From Bacteroidales bacterium (GTDB lineage Bacteria; Bacteroidota; Bacteroidia; Bacteroidales; GCA-2748055): a stretch of DNA of 9,777 bases. Under the pieces are notes generated by a model, which did no database searches, was not told the origin of the DNA, and saw nothing but the letters and a program-made list of their open reading frames with translations. The position numbers and the translations under genes are program-made. This document shows, one piece after another, positions 1 through 6,869 of this stretch (the first letter of the stretch is position 1; the number at the start of each line of letters is the position of its first letter). The stretch spans positions 546 to 10,322 of the forward strand of contig JAOZLK010000099.1 of assembly GCA_029934875.1 (NCBI GenBank), in the 5' to 3' direction.

Positions 1-20
1 ATGAATTTTTATGGATTTTT
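1..20. repeat. Two-copy 10-base direct repeat downstream of metVF
   Basis: Bases 1-10 and 11-20 are near-identical units of the form ATG(A/G)ATTTTT, just beyond the stop codon of the MetVF gene. The copies differ at one base and sit one helical turn apart. The run is short and AT-rich and could be chance. No hairpin or terminator shape is visible, and the window ends here, so the next gene cannot be seen. Confidence 0.25.
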
Positions 21-21
21 A

Positions 22-1458
22 TCAGGACAGTCCGGCCTCACTGATAATTCTTGGAACGATGGCCTCCCAGCCCACTGACATCAGGTGGATGCCATTTATG
101 CCCTTCTTTGTTTTTATCTCTTCAATGAGCTCCAGTGCAATTTCAACCCCAAGCTCTTCATAATCATCCTCCCTGGCATCGGCAAATCTGTTCAGGATCG
201 ACTCCGGAACGGTTACCCCGGGGATGTTATGATGCAGGTACTGGGCCATTCGATTGCTTCGGATGGGTGAAACCCCGGCAAGGATATACACTTTGTCCAG
301 GATGTTCCGCTTATCCATGGCCTCAAGCCACCGGTCCAGTCCATCGGGATCGAAGATCAGGTTGGACTGGAAAAACTGGGCCCCGGCATTGATTTTTTTC
401 TCCTCTCTTAATGCCTGGAATTTCGGCTCCGATGCAAAAGGAGAGGCCGCTGCACCCAGGAAGAGCCTGGGTGGGGATTTCATCTTTCTCCCATCAAGGT
501 AGATTCCTTCGTCCCTCATTCTGCGAAGAATCCACAGCATCTGTATTGCATCAAAATCCAGGATGTTGGTATTGCTGGTTGGGGTAGGGCCGATCCGGGC
601 GTTATCACCGGTAATGCAGAGTACATTATGAACGCCCATTACATTGGCTCCCACGATATCGGACTGCAGGCCACTGCGGGTTTTGTCCCTGGCGGCAACC
701 TGTAGTACAGGATCAGCACCAAGCTCTGCGGCAATCTTACTGCAGGCCATACTCGACATGCGTGGACTGGCAGAAGCACTGTCGGTAAAATTGACGGCTG
801 CCACCAGATCTTTAACCATCTCAATGTCACGCTTCAGTTTACCGGTGGCGGTACTCAGGGGAGGGGCCACCTCGGTGCTTACCACAAATTTTCCGCTGCG
901 CAACTGGCGTTCGAGCTCTGAGAAAGGTTCTTCATAGGCAGGGGCATGGAAGACTGAATCTCCCTTCCACCATTGGGGTTGCCTCACCGGTTCAAAAACA
1001 CTTTCCCAGGCATTGGCCTTCTTTTCCTTATCCCGGGAAAAGCGGCTTTTGATGAACCTGGATGTGCCATATTTTTTTACAGAGCGTACCACATCTCCCC
1101 AGGTCTCAGTTCCTACACTGTCCCAGTCCAGGGGTGGCAGAACCTCAAGCAGCATCTCTTCACGTCCCATTTTGAATGCGCGCTCATAGATTTTATACCA
1201 GATACAGGGCCGGGTCTCATCCACGTAGCACTTTTCCTTTGTGGATCCCCCGCAGGGGCCATTGCGCATTCCTTTCGGACACTCCATGGGGCATATAAAA
1301 GCGGTCTCCTGGAGCAGGCAATTCCCACACATGCGACATCCGAACAGCGGACCCTTGATCCAGCGTTCAGTTTTCCTTAGTACTTTTTTGCCAAATGGCT
1401 CCTTTTTAAAAGGGAAGAAGGGTGGTTGCCATCTCCTGCCCGGTGTAAACAGCGACAT
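22..1458 (-). CDS. metF: Methylenetetrahydrofolate reductase, MetV-MetF fusion
   Basis: This enzyme interconverts 5,10-methylene-THF and 5-methyl-THF in the cytoplasm. The 478-residue protein has two parts. Residues about 30-130 are a cysteine-rich MetV-like (MTHFR C-terminal family) domain with Cys 41, 44, 47, 56, 60, 69, 77 and 85, including the pattern CRMCGNC and GPCGG, probably ligating a metal or Fe-S centre. Residues about 180-478 are the flavin-binding MetF barrel, with the catalytic-type glutamate in VSTEVAPP (E196), the ITGD motif (282-285) and QFFQSNLIFD (361-370). In acetogens MetV and MetF are usually separate adjacent genes; here they are one chain. The gene is last in the visible minus-strand operon, 24 bases after the methyltransferase stop. 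The ATG at 1458 has no clear Shine-Dalgarno sequence. No RnfC2 or HdrABC-type electron partner lies next to it, so its electron carrier is unknown. Confidence 0.93.
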   Translation of the reverse strand: MSLFTPGRRWQPPFFPFKKEPFGKKVLRKTERWIKGPLFGCRMCGNCLLQETAFICPMECPKGMRNGPCGGSTKEKCYVDETRPCIWYKIYERAFKMGREEMLLEVLPPLDWDSVGTETWGDVVRSVKKYGTSRFIKSRFSRDKEKKANAWESVFEPVRQPQWWKGDSVFHAPAYEEPFSELERQLRSGKFVVSTEVAPPLSTATGKLKRDIEMVKDLVAAVNFTDSASASPRMSSMACSKIAAELGADPVLQVAARDKTRSGLQSDIVGANVMGVHNVLCITGDNARIGPTPTSNTNILDFDAIQMLWILRRMRDEGIYLDGRKMKSPPRLFLGAAASPFASEPKFQALREEKKINAGAQFFQSNLIFDPDGLDRWLEAMDKRNILDKVYILAGVSPIRSNRMAQYLHHNIPGVTVPESILNRFADAREDDYEELGVEIALELIEEIKTKKGINGIHLMSVGWEAIVPRIISEAGLS

Positions 1459-1482
1459 ATCTCAGTATTAAGCTTTCAAGGC

Positions 1483-2319
1483 CTACTGGTTTTGAAAGAA
1501 TTCCGTAAACCTCATGGCATAATCGTCCCTGGCCCGGATCAGGTCGGCGGCCCGAACAATTGTTGTAATCTTGTTGGGATTGGCAATGGGACAGGTAAGT
1601 CCGTTCCAGATGGAAAGCACCATGTGAGCCATATTCAGAGCCTCCCGGTTTGGAAGCCCGAAGGAGATATTACTTGCTCCCTGGGTGATGTTTAATCCAA
1701 GCCGGTCGTGAACCAGTTTGATGGTTTCCAGGGTGACCAGGCAGGCATTGGGATCGGCACTAACGGCCATGGCCAGTGGATCTATTACCACATCCTCTTC
1801 CTTAATTCCAAGTTTGACTGCTTTTTCCAGTATCTTTTCGGCAATCTTAAAGCGCTTCTCGGGATCATATGTAATGCCATCGTCATCCATCACAAGTCCG
1901 ATCACCGCAGCATCATATTCCTTTGCCAGGGGCAGAATGGCCTCCAGGGATTTCTCCTCACCGTTCACCGAATTGATCAGACACCTGCCATCAATGACCT
2001 TCAGAGCTGACTCAATGGCTTTTGGATTGGGTGAGTCAATACAAAGTGGTACATCCACAGCTTCCTGAATGGCTTTGACTGTTTCAGGAAGTAGTTTTTC
2101 GTCGTCTACTCCGGGGAAGCCCACATTTACATCCAGGATGTCGGCACCGCCTTCTATTTGCGTCTTAGCAAGTTGAATGGCCAATTCGAAATTACCCTCC
2201 GAAAGGGTGGATACCAGTTTTTTTCTACGCGTGGGATTGATACTTTCTCCAATAATAAGCACAGGGCCATCGGTATCGATGATCACCTCCTGGCTTTTAC
2301 TTTTTAAGATTGTCTTCAT
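1483..2319 (-). CDS. Methyltetrahydrofolate:corrinoid methyltransferase (pterin-binding, AcsE/MtgA type)
   Basis: This protein is predicted to move a methyl group between tetrahydrofolate and a Co(I) corrinoid carried on a partner protein. The 278-residue chain is a single pterin-binding TIM barrel of the dihydropteroate-synthase-like family. It starts with GESINPT (24-30) and carries the pterin-contact residues typical of AcsE: ILDVNVG (D63, N65), CIDSPN (D95, N98), VIDPL (D180) and GASNISFG (N217). The length fits stand-alone AcsE/MtgA proteins and not folate-biosynthetic FolP, and the company of fhs, folD and metF supports this. The likely partner is the corrinoid protein at 6870-7538. It could act in methyl-group catabolism (MtgA-like), in an acetyl-CoA pathway (AcsE-like), or as the folate half of a split methionine synthase; sequence alone does not choose. 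The ATG follows a 29-base spacer after fhs. Confidence 0.9.
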   Translation of the reverse strand: MKTILKSKSQEVIIDTDGPVLIIGESINPTRRKKLVSTLSEGNFELAIQLAKTQIEGGADILDVNVGFPGVDDEKLLPETVKAIQEAVDVPLCIDSPNPKAIESALKVIDGRCLINSVNGEEKSLEAILPLAKEYDAAVIGLVMDDDGITYDPEKRFKIAEKILEKAVKLGIKEEDVVIDPLAMAVSADPNACLVTLETIKLVHDRLGLNITQGASNISFGLPNREALNMAHMVLSIWNGLTCPIANPNKITTIVRAADLIRARDDYAMRFTEFFQNQ

Positions 2320-2337
2320 GGATTATTGTGGATTATT
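2319..2337. repeat. Nine-base direct repeat in the fhs-methyltransferase spacer
   Basis: The unit TGGATTATT occurs at 2319-2327 and 2329-2337, one helical turn apart, immediately before the methyltransferase start codon (minus strand). It fills most of the 29-base spacer. It may be a binding site or leader element, or simple sequence drift in an AT-rich spacer. No ribosome-binding sequence is visible here. Confidence 0.3.
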
Positions 2338-2348
2338 TTTATCTCAAT

Positions 2349-4022
2349 TTACATCAAACCTGTAATATTTCCGGCATTGTCCACACTGATCTTCTCCGAC
2401 TGTGGATGTGCCGGCAGACCGGGCATTCGCATGATATCTCCGGTGATGGGGATCAGGAATCCGGCACCCGATGCGATTTCAATTTCACGCACCGTAATGA
2501 TGAAATCCTTTGGTCGTCCAAGCAAAGCCGGATTGTCGGACAGGGATTTCTGGGTTTTGGCAATGCAGATGGGCATTTGATCCAGTCCCAATTTTGAGAT
2601 GGTTCTTAAATTGGCCTTTGCTTTGGCTGTATATTCCACGTGCTCGGCGCCATATATTTTAGTGGCCAGGGTTTCAATCTTTTTCTTTACACTCCAACTC
2701 CAATCGTACATGGGGTCAAAAACAGGAGGATTACTTTCTGCCACCTCAATTACCTTATGGGCAAGGTCAATTGCACCTTCGCCTCCCTTGGCCCAGAGAT
2801 CGGCCACAGCACATCTGATTCCCAGTTCTTTGGCTTTGTCCATGATGACCTGTACTTCCTCATCGGTGTCGGTAGTGAACCGGTTGATGGCAATTACCGG
2901 TGTAACGTTGAACTGGTTGATATTTTCCAGGTGCTTTTCCAGGTTGGGGAGGCCCTTTTTCAGTGCTTCCACATCCGGGGTAGTAAGCGATTTCAGATCG
3001 GCTCCCCCGTGATATTTTAATGCCCGGATGGTGGCAGTCAGAACCACGGCCTTGGGAGACAGTCCAGCACTCTGGCACTTGATATCAAAGAATTTCTCGG
3101 CACCGAGATCAAATCCGAAGCCGGCCTCGGTGACTGTATAGTCAGAGTAGGTCATTCCCATACGTGTGGCTATGACCGAATTGGTCCCCTGGGCGATGTT
3201 TGCAAAGGGTCCGCCATGGATGATGGCGGGGTTACCTTCAATGGTTTGCACCAGGTTGGGTTTGATGGCATCCTTCAAAAGGGCTGCCATGGCACCCCCG
3301 GCCTTCAGATCACGAGCATAAATGGGTTCCTTATTAAAGGTGAAACCAATGAAAATATTTCCGAGCCTGATCTTCAGATCGTGCAGATTTGCTGCCAGGC
3401 ATAGGATGGCCATGATTTCTGAAGCTGCTGTGATATCAAATCCGCTTTCCCTTGGTATTCCGGATGTGGTGCCTCCAAGACCGACGATGATTCTGCGCAA
3501 AGCGCGGTCATTCATATCAATTACGCGCTTCCAGGAAATGGTGCGTGGGTCAAGGTTCAGACTGTTGCTCTTGCTCTGGATATTGTTGTCGATGACAGCA
3601 GCCAGGAGGTTATGTGCCTTTTCAATAGCCGAGAAGTCGCCCGTAAAGTGCATATTTATGTCCTCCATGGGCAAAACCTGTGAATAGCCTCCACCTGTGG
3701 CACCACCCTTGATTCCGAATACCGGACCCAGAGAGGGTTCCCGCAAAACGACGGTGGTCTTCTTTCCCACTTTGTTCAGTCCCTCTGAAAGTCCTATGCT
3801 GACGGTTGTTTTACCTTCTCCTGCCGGAGTAGGGGAGATGGCCGACACCAGGATGAGCTTACTTTGAGCTGCCTTCTTTTCATCAATGAAGGATAGTGGG
3901 AGCTTGGCTTTGTTTTTGCCATACATCTCAATCTCATTCTCATCTACTCCAAATGTCTTTGCTATTTCAGATATGTGCCGGAGTTTTACTTTTCTGGCAA
4001 TGTCAAGATCGTTCATGATCAT
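2349..4022 (-). CDS. fhs: Formate-tetrahydrofolate ligase (formyl-THF synthetase)
   Basis: This enzyme catalyses formate + ATP + THF <-> 10-formyl-THF + ADP + Pi. It either charges formate onto folate or, run backwards, makes ATP while releasing formate. The protein is 557 residues, the usual length for the family, and appears complete. The ATP-binding loop is PTPAGEGKTT (64-73). The signature EPSLGP...FGIKGGATGGG (95-112) and MEDINMHFTGD (119-129) follow, then NDRALR, KPNLVQT, HGGPFANIA (269-277) and the C-terminal GRPKDF and PITGDIMRMPGLP segments. Translation may start at ATG 4022 or at the third codon (ATG 4016); neither has a Shine-Dalgarno sequence. It lies 25 bases after the formate channel gene and 29 before the methyltransferase, so it is almost certainly cotranscribed with them. 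Confidence 0.98.
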   Translation of the reverse strand: MIMNDLDIARKVKLRHISEIAKTFGVDENEIEMYGKNKAKLPLSFIDEKKAAQSKLILVSAISPTPAGEGKTTVSIGLSEGLNKVGKKTTVVLREPSLGPVFGIKGGATGGGYSQVLPMEDINMHFTGDFSAIEKAHNLLAAVIDNNIQSKSNSLNLDPRTISWKRVIDMNDRALRRIIVGLGGTTSGIPRESGFDITAASEIMAILCLAANLHDLKIRLGNIFIGFTFNKEPIYARDLKAGGAMAALLKDAIKPNLVQTIEGNPAIIHGGPFANIAQGTNSVIATRMGMTYSDYTVTEAGFGFDLGAEKFFDIKCQSAGLSPKAVVLTATIRALKYHGGADLKSLTTPDVEALKKGLPNLEKHLENINQFNVTPVIAINRFTTDTDEEVQVIMDKAKELGIRCAVADLWAKGGEGAIDLAHKVIEVAESNPPVFDPMYDWSWSVKKKIETLATKIYGAEHVEYTAKAKANLRTISKLGLDQMPICIAKTQKSLSDNPALLGRPKDFIITVREIEIASGAGFLIPITGDIMRMPGLPAHPQSEKISVDNAGNITGLM

Positions 4023-4047
4023 TTATATTTAGTGATAGTATGAATGT

Positions 4048-4905
4048 TTAATTACTAGTATTAGTTTTCCGGAGATAGATAAACCAGTAGGCCATCCCAA
4101 CAAAAGCAGCTCCCCCGATGATATTCCCGATGCTTACAGGTAGTAGGTTTAGGATGAGGTAGTTACTCCATGTGAGCGCTTCGAATTGGGAAGGTGATGC
4201 ACTCAGATAATCCCAAAGTACAGGATCGGCCGATTTTTTGACCAGCAGTCCCATGGGTATGAAGTACATATTGGCAACGCTGTGTTCAAAACCTGCTGAA
4301 ACAAAGGCGGTGATGGGGAAGATAATGGCCAGGATTTTCCCCTGGGTTGACTGTGCGCTGTAGCAGAGCCAGATGGCCAGGCAAACCAGGATGTTACAAA
4401 GTATCCCCAGGACGATGGCCTGCACAAATCCCAACTGACATTTTGCCTCGGCTATTTGTAAAATATTGGAAGCTATCAGTCCCTCCCCAAAAAGAAAATG
4501 ACCCGACAGGAGCATCAGAATTACAATGGAAAATGCACCGAACATGTTGCCCAGCCAGACAATTATCCAGTTGTGAAGCATTTCCCAGGTGGAGACCCTC
4601 CGGCTGGCCCATGCCATGGTCAGGAGGTTATTCCCGGTAAATAACTCTGCTCCTCCAACCACAACCAGGATCAGACCCAGGCTGAATGCCAAACCAGCCA
4701 GCACCCTGGTGATTCCATAAGGCAGGTTGGATCCGGAAGTAATTAATGTTGCGAAAACAGCTCCAAAGGCAATAAATGCCCCGGCAAGTACAGCAAGTAC
4801 AGCCGTTTTAATGAAATCCTGTTTTGCCTTGGATGCACCGATCTCTTCGGCCTTTTGGGCCATTTCAGGAGGAAGGAGCGCATCCACCGTATAATTGTTA
4901 TCCAC
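4048..4905 (-). CDS. focA: Formate/nitrite transporter family channel, FocA-like
   Basis: This is a predicted pentameric inner-membrane channel for formate, acting in export or import. From the GTG at 4905 it is 285 residues. The N-terminus LLPPEMAQKAEEIG aligns with the start of E. coli FocA as I recall it. Six hydrophobic segments are visible, with ELFTGNN (87-93) in the pore-loop region, the central-pore histidine in GFEHSVANM (H208), and PVSIGNIIGG (256-265) near the end. The reading frame is open upstream to 5001, but that stretch lies inside folD and does not resemble FNT proteins, so the GTG is preferred. The folD stop and this start share a base (TAGTG), which suggests translational coupling. 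An ATG at 4863 is a weaker alternative. Placement between folD and fhs argues for formate rather than nitrite as substrate. Confidence 0.93.
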   Translation of the reverse strand: MDNNYTVDALLPPEMAQKAEEIGASKAKQDFIKTAVLAVLAGAFIAFGAVFATLITSGSNLPYGITRVLAGLAFSLGLILVVVGGAELFTGNNLLTMAWASRRVSTWEMLHNWIIVWLGNMFGAFSIVILMLLSGHFLFGEGLIASNILQIAEAKCQLGFVQAIVLGILCNILVCLAIWLCYSAQSTQGKILAIIFPITAFVSAGFEHSVANMYFIPMGLLVKKSADPVLWDYLSASPSQFEALTWSNYLILNLLPVSIGNIIGGAAFVGMAYWFIYLRKTNTSN

Positions 4906-5774
4906 TAGCACTTCTTTTTTACTGCGATCATTGTATTGGAGAGCAGGGAAACCCTTGTCATGGGGCCTACACCTCCAGGAACAGGTGTAATATAGGAGCA
5001 TTTTGGGGCTACTTCATCGAATTTCACATCCCCTTTCAGACGGAAACCCGATTTGGTCTCGGTAGAAGGAACCCTGGTGGTTCCCACATCGATGACAACG
5101 GCACCTTCCTTTACCATATCCGCTTTAATAAACTCAGGGGAACCCAGTGCGGCGATAAGTATGTCAGCCTCGCTGCAAACCTTTTTCAGGTCCTTCGTCC
5201 GGCTATGGGCCACTGTAACTGTTGCATTTATGGATTTCTGCGACATGAGGATGCTCAGGGGCCTGCCCACAATATTACTCCTCCCGACAATAACGCAGTT
5301 CTTTCCTGATGTTTCAATATTATATCGTTTTAATAATTCGATGATGCCATATGGGGTGGCTGAAATAAAGGAAGGAAGGCCAATCACTGTCTTGCCCACA
5401 TTCACCGGATGGAATCCATCTACATCCTTGCAGGGATCAATGGCTGTGATCACATTTTGTTCATTAATGTGATCGGGGAGAGGAAGCTGGACTATGAATC
5501 CATCCACATCAGGATCCTGATTCAGCTCTCCAATCTTTTCAAGCAGGCTTGTTTCAGTAACATCCTCATCCAGGCGTACGAGTGTTGACCTGAATCCCAC
5601 CTCTTTACAGTCCTTTATCTTATAGGCGACGTAGGTTTCGCTTCCCCCATCCGAACCCACCAGGATGGCTGCCAGGTGAGGCTGTCTGAGCCTGGAACGG
5701 ATCATGCTTTGAACCTCTTGTGCAATCTCGTCCTTGATAATCTTAGCAGTCGAATTTCCGTTGATTATTTCCAT
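4905..5774 (-). CDS. folD: Bifunctional methylene-THF dehydrogenase / methenyl-THF cyclohydrolase
   Basis: FolD interconverts methylene-, methenyl- and 10-formyl-THF, linking MetVF to Fhs, with NAD(P)+ as oxidant. The 289-residue protein shows the active-site YVAYKIK (catalytic-type K52), the substrate-binding VQLPLP (95-100), DVDGFHP (117-123), the nucleotide-binding GRSNIVGRP (164-172) and [10 protein letters not shown] (264-273). The start chosen is ATG 5774, because MEIINGN matches the usual beginning of FolD proteins. The frame extends to a GTG at 5816, but those 14 residues look unrelated to the family. The gene is first in the C1 operon. About 60 bases separate it from the regulator's stop in the sequence as given, or 88 if the regulator frame is corrected. 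Confidence 0.97.
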   Translation of the reverse strand: MEIINGNSTAKIIKDEIAQEVQSMIRSRLRQPHLAAILVGSDGGSETYVAYKIKDCKEVGFRSTLVRLDEDVTETSLLEKIGELNQDPDVDGFIVQLPLPDHINEQNVITAIDPCKDVDGFHPVNVGKTVIGLPSFISATPYGIIELLKRYNIETSGKNCVIVGRSNIVGRPLSILMSQKSINATVTVAHSRTKDLKKVCSEADILIAALGSPEFIKADMVKEGAVVIDVGTTRVPSTETKSGFRLKGDVKFDEVAPKCSYITPVPGGVGPMTRVSLLSNTMIAVKKKC

Positions 5775-5834
5775 GCAATAAAGATATGCTCCCGGGCAGG
5801 TGGGATGCCGCATCACATTTACCTTATACTGATG
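5775..5834 (-). promoter_or_regulatory. Leader between regulator and folD, possible operon promoter
   Basis: This spacer would hold a promoter if the C1 operon is transcribed independently of the regulator. On the minus strand it contains TATCTTTA, close to the Bacteroidota -7 consensus TAnnTTTG, but only about 7 bases before the folD ATG and with no matching -33 TTTG at the right distance. No terminator-like hairpin follows the regulator, so read-through from it is also possible. Support is weak. Confidence 0.25.
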
Positions 5835-6731
5835 CTATATTTGCAAATAATCAATAATAAGTTTATCTGGAATCACGAAATCTACGAAATTCGGTGGGTG
5901 TTGCCCCGATAAATTTTTTGAACGCTTGTTGAAATGGCTCAGGTTGTTAAATCCGCAGTCGTAGCTAATGTCAAGAATATTAGAGTCTGTATTTAACAAA
6001 AGCTGGCAGGAATAATTGATCTTGATCTTATTAAGGTACTCAAAGATGGTTAAACCCGTTGAATTCTTGAAAAACCTGCAGACCGAAGCCGGAGCCATGT
6101 GAGCAACTTCAGCTATCTCTTTGAGGTCAATATCACCCTGGTAATTCTTCATTAAAAACTCATGAATCCTGGTCACCCTTTTATTGCCAGGTTCAAATTT
6201 TGTTTTAATATAATCTTCACTGGCCAGGAAGGAGAAGGAGTCACTTTTACCAATCAGGTCCATAATTTCATAAAACATCATGAGTCGTTTAATCCGACTC
6301 ATGTAAGGAAGTTGTAACATAATCCGGCTCACCTCATTCAGGGTTTCTCCTGTGATTCTGATTCCCCTTTCAGAAAGTTGAACAGCTTGCCGGATGTGGC
6401 TAAATTCAGGCAGGGTGGTGAGTGCTTCGGGGAGTATATCCTGGTTGAAGAGCATGTAAACCGATTCGAGGGTTCGACCCGAATGTTGCCACCTGTGGGT
6501 TTCTTCCGGAAACCAGACATGGGGGATGCGCGGGCCAATAAAGATCAGGTCACCGGGATGGAATTCCTCTATGGAGTCTCCCACAATTCTTCTTCCTGAT
6601 CCTTCGGTGATAAAGCTGAGTTCAAATTCCTGATGGTAATGCCAGTGGCTTTTATCGATGTGGTCCTGGAAAATCCCGATGAAGAAAGACTCATCCGGAT
6701 TTAGTTTGATCTGCTCAAGCAGCTCTTTCAT
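5835..6731 (-). CDS. AraC-family transcriptional regulator, frameshifted near the 3' end
   Basis: This is a one-component DNA-binding regulator, probably sensing the inducing substrate. Residues 1-100 form a cupin-type sensor with HWHYHQEFEL (29-38), FHPGDLIFIGPRIPHVW (57-73). The AraC double helix-turn-helix spans about 185-290: DLKEIAEVAHMAPASVCRFFK in the first motif and ILDISYDCGFNNLSHFNK in the second. After residue 269 the sequence leaves the family pattern (RSKNLSGQHPP...). The adjacent frame reads FKKFIGATPTEFRRFRDSR followed by a stop at 5863-5865, which is the classic AraC C-terminal end. One base is therefore missing at about 5914-5926; the repaired protein would be 289 residues. 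The window cannot tell a sequencing or assembly error from a real mutation or slippage. The gene sits between the two divergent C1 blocks and is the obvious candidate to control both. Confidence 0.88.
   Translation of the reverse strand: MKELLEQIKLNPDESFFIGIFQDHIDKSHWHYHQEFELSFITEGSGRRIVGDSIEEFHPGDLIFIGPRIPHVWFPEETHRWQHSGRTLESVYMLFNQDILPEALTTLPEFSHIRQAVQLSERGIRITGETLNEVSRIMLQLPYMSRIKRLMMFYEIMDLIGKSDSFSFLASEDYIKTKFEPGNKRVTRIHEFLMKNYQGDIDLKEIAEVAHMAPASVCRFFKNSTGLTIFEYLNKIKINYSCQLLLNTDSNILDISYDCGFNNLSHFNKRSKNLSGQHPPNFVDFVIPDKLIIDYLQI
5838..5849. promoter_or_regulatory. Perfect 12-base palindrome upstream of folD
   Basis: TATTTGCAAATA is a perfect dyad 64-75 bases before the folD start. In the frame as sequenced it overlaps the last codons of the regulator; with the frameshift repaired it is intergenic. 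Its core TTTGCA also occurs at 6742-6747, in front of the regulator. It could be an operator, but the site is short and AT-rich. Confidence 0.3.
5914..5926 (-). other. Frameshift site in the AraC regulator, next to an A6 run
   Basis: The coding strand has six A residues at 5914-5919, preceded by AAGCGTTC. Reading in the zero frame gives an AraC-like protein up to here and an unrelated tail after it. One added base upstream (for example AAGGCGTTC, giving FNKAFKKF) or one added A in the run (FNKRSKKF) restores the conserved C-terminus. The zero frame also forms the heptamer A-AAA-AAT, a shape compatible with -1 slippage. An upstream indel fits the family better because a Phe normally precedes KK. 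Confidence 0.8.
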
Positions 6732-6732
6732 C

Positions 6733-6755
6733 TAATTTTATTTTGCATAAAATTA
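6733..6755. promoter_or_regulatory. Nine-base inverted repeat beside the regulator start
   Basis: TAATTTTAT (6733-6741) and ATAAAATTA (6747-6755) are perfect inverted copies around TTTGC, starting two bases upstream of the regulator ATG. The position would suit autoregulation by blocking transcription or initiation, or an RNA hairpin over the start. Composition is nearly all A/T, so chance cannot be excluded. Confidence 0.4.
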
Positions 6756-6784
6756 AGAAATAGGTTAAAATAGCATCATAAAAT
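6746..6784. promoter_or_regulatory. Direct repeats CATAAAAT, 31 bases apart
   Basis: CATAAAAT occurs at 6746-6753 and 6777-6784, same orientation, 31 bases start to start (about three helical turns). AraC-family proteins commonly bind same-face direct half-sites, so these are candidate operator halves for the neighbouring regulator. The first copy overlaps the inverted repeat above. The eight-base match is short. Confidence 0.3.
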
Positions 6785-6869
6785 GTGAATGAAATATCAA
6801 AGAGATTGGCAGTATTGATTATTTTTACATCGTAAATGTTCTTAAAACCTTAAACTTAATATTGATCTA

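Larger units (their letters stand above)
6732..6869. promoter_or_regulatory. Divergent intergenic control region (regulator / corrinoid operon)
   Basis: This 138-base AT-rich stretch separates the regulator from the corrinoid-protein operon and must hold at least the plus-strand promoter. For the plus strand, TATTTTTA at 6820-6827 is near the Bacteroidota -7 consensus TAnnTTTG and would give a leader of about 35 bases. A second weak match, TAATATTG, is at 6857-6864. Neither has a convincing -33 TTTG. A small dyad, TTTAC-ATC-GTAAA (6824-6836), overlaps the first candidate, and CTTAAAAC/CTTAAAC repeat in tandem at 6841-6855. Exact promoters are not resolved. Confidence 0.5.

Noticed and set aside
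973..1380. A 135-residue open frame on the plus strand inside the metVF gene
   Set aside because: It lies wholly antisense to a gene with clear MetV and MetF motifs, and its translation has no recognisable domain. The same applies to plus-strand frames at 644-937, 1718-2068, 2599-3012 and 4824-5309.
1483..2319. Folate-biosynthetic dihydropteroate synthase (FolP)
   Set aside because: The fold is shared, but the GESINPT start, the CIDSPN and GASNISFG motifs and the C1 gene neighbourhood match corrinoid/folate methyltransferases.
4906..5001. A 32-residue N-terminal extension of the formate channel
   Set aside because: The added sequence lies inside folD and is unlike FNT proteins. The family alignment starts at the GTG at 4905.
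5775..5816. A 14-residue upstream extension of FolD from GTG 5816
   Set aside because: The extension does not resemble FolD, whereas MEIINGN from ATG 5774 fits the family start.
6732..6869. A cobalamin riboswitch before the corrinoid operon
   Set aside because: The region is only 138 bases, is AT-rich and shows no B12-box-like sequence (GCCACTG type) or the multi-helix layout such a riboswitch needs.
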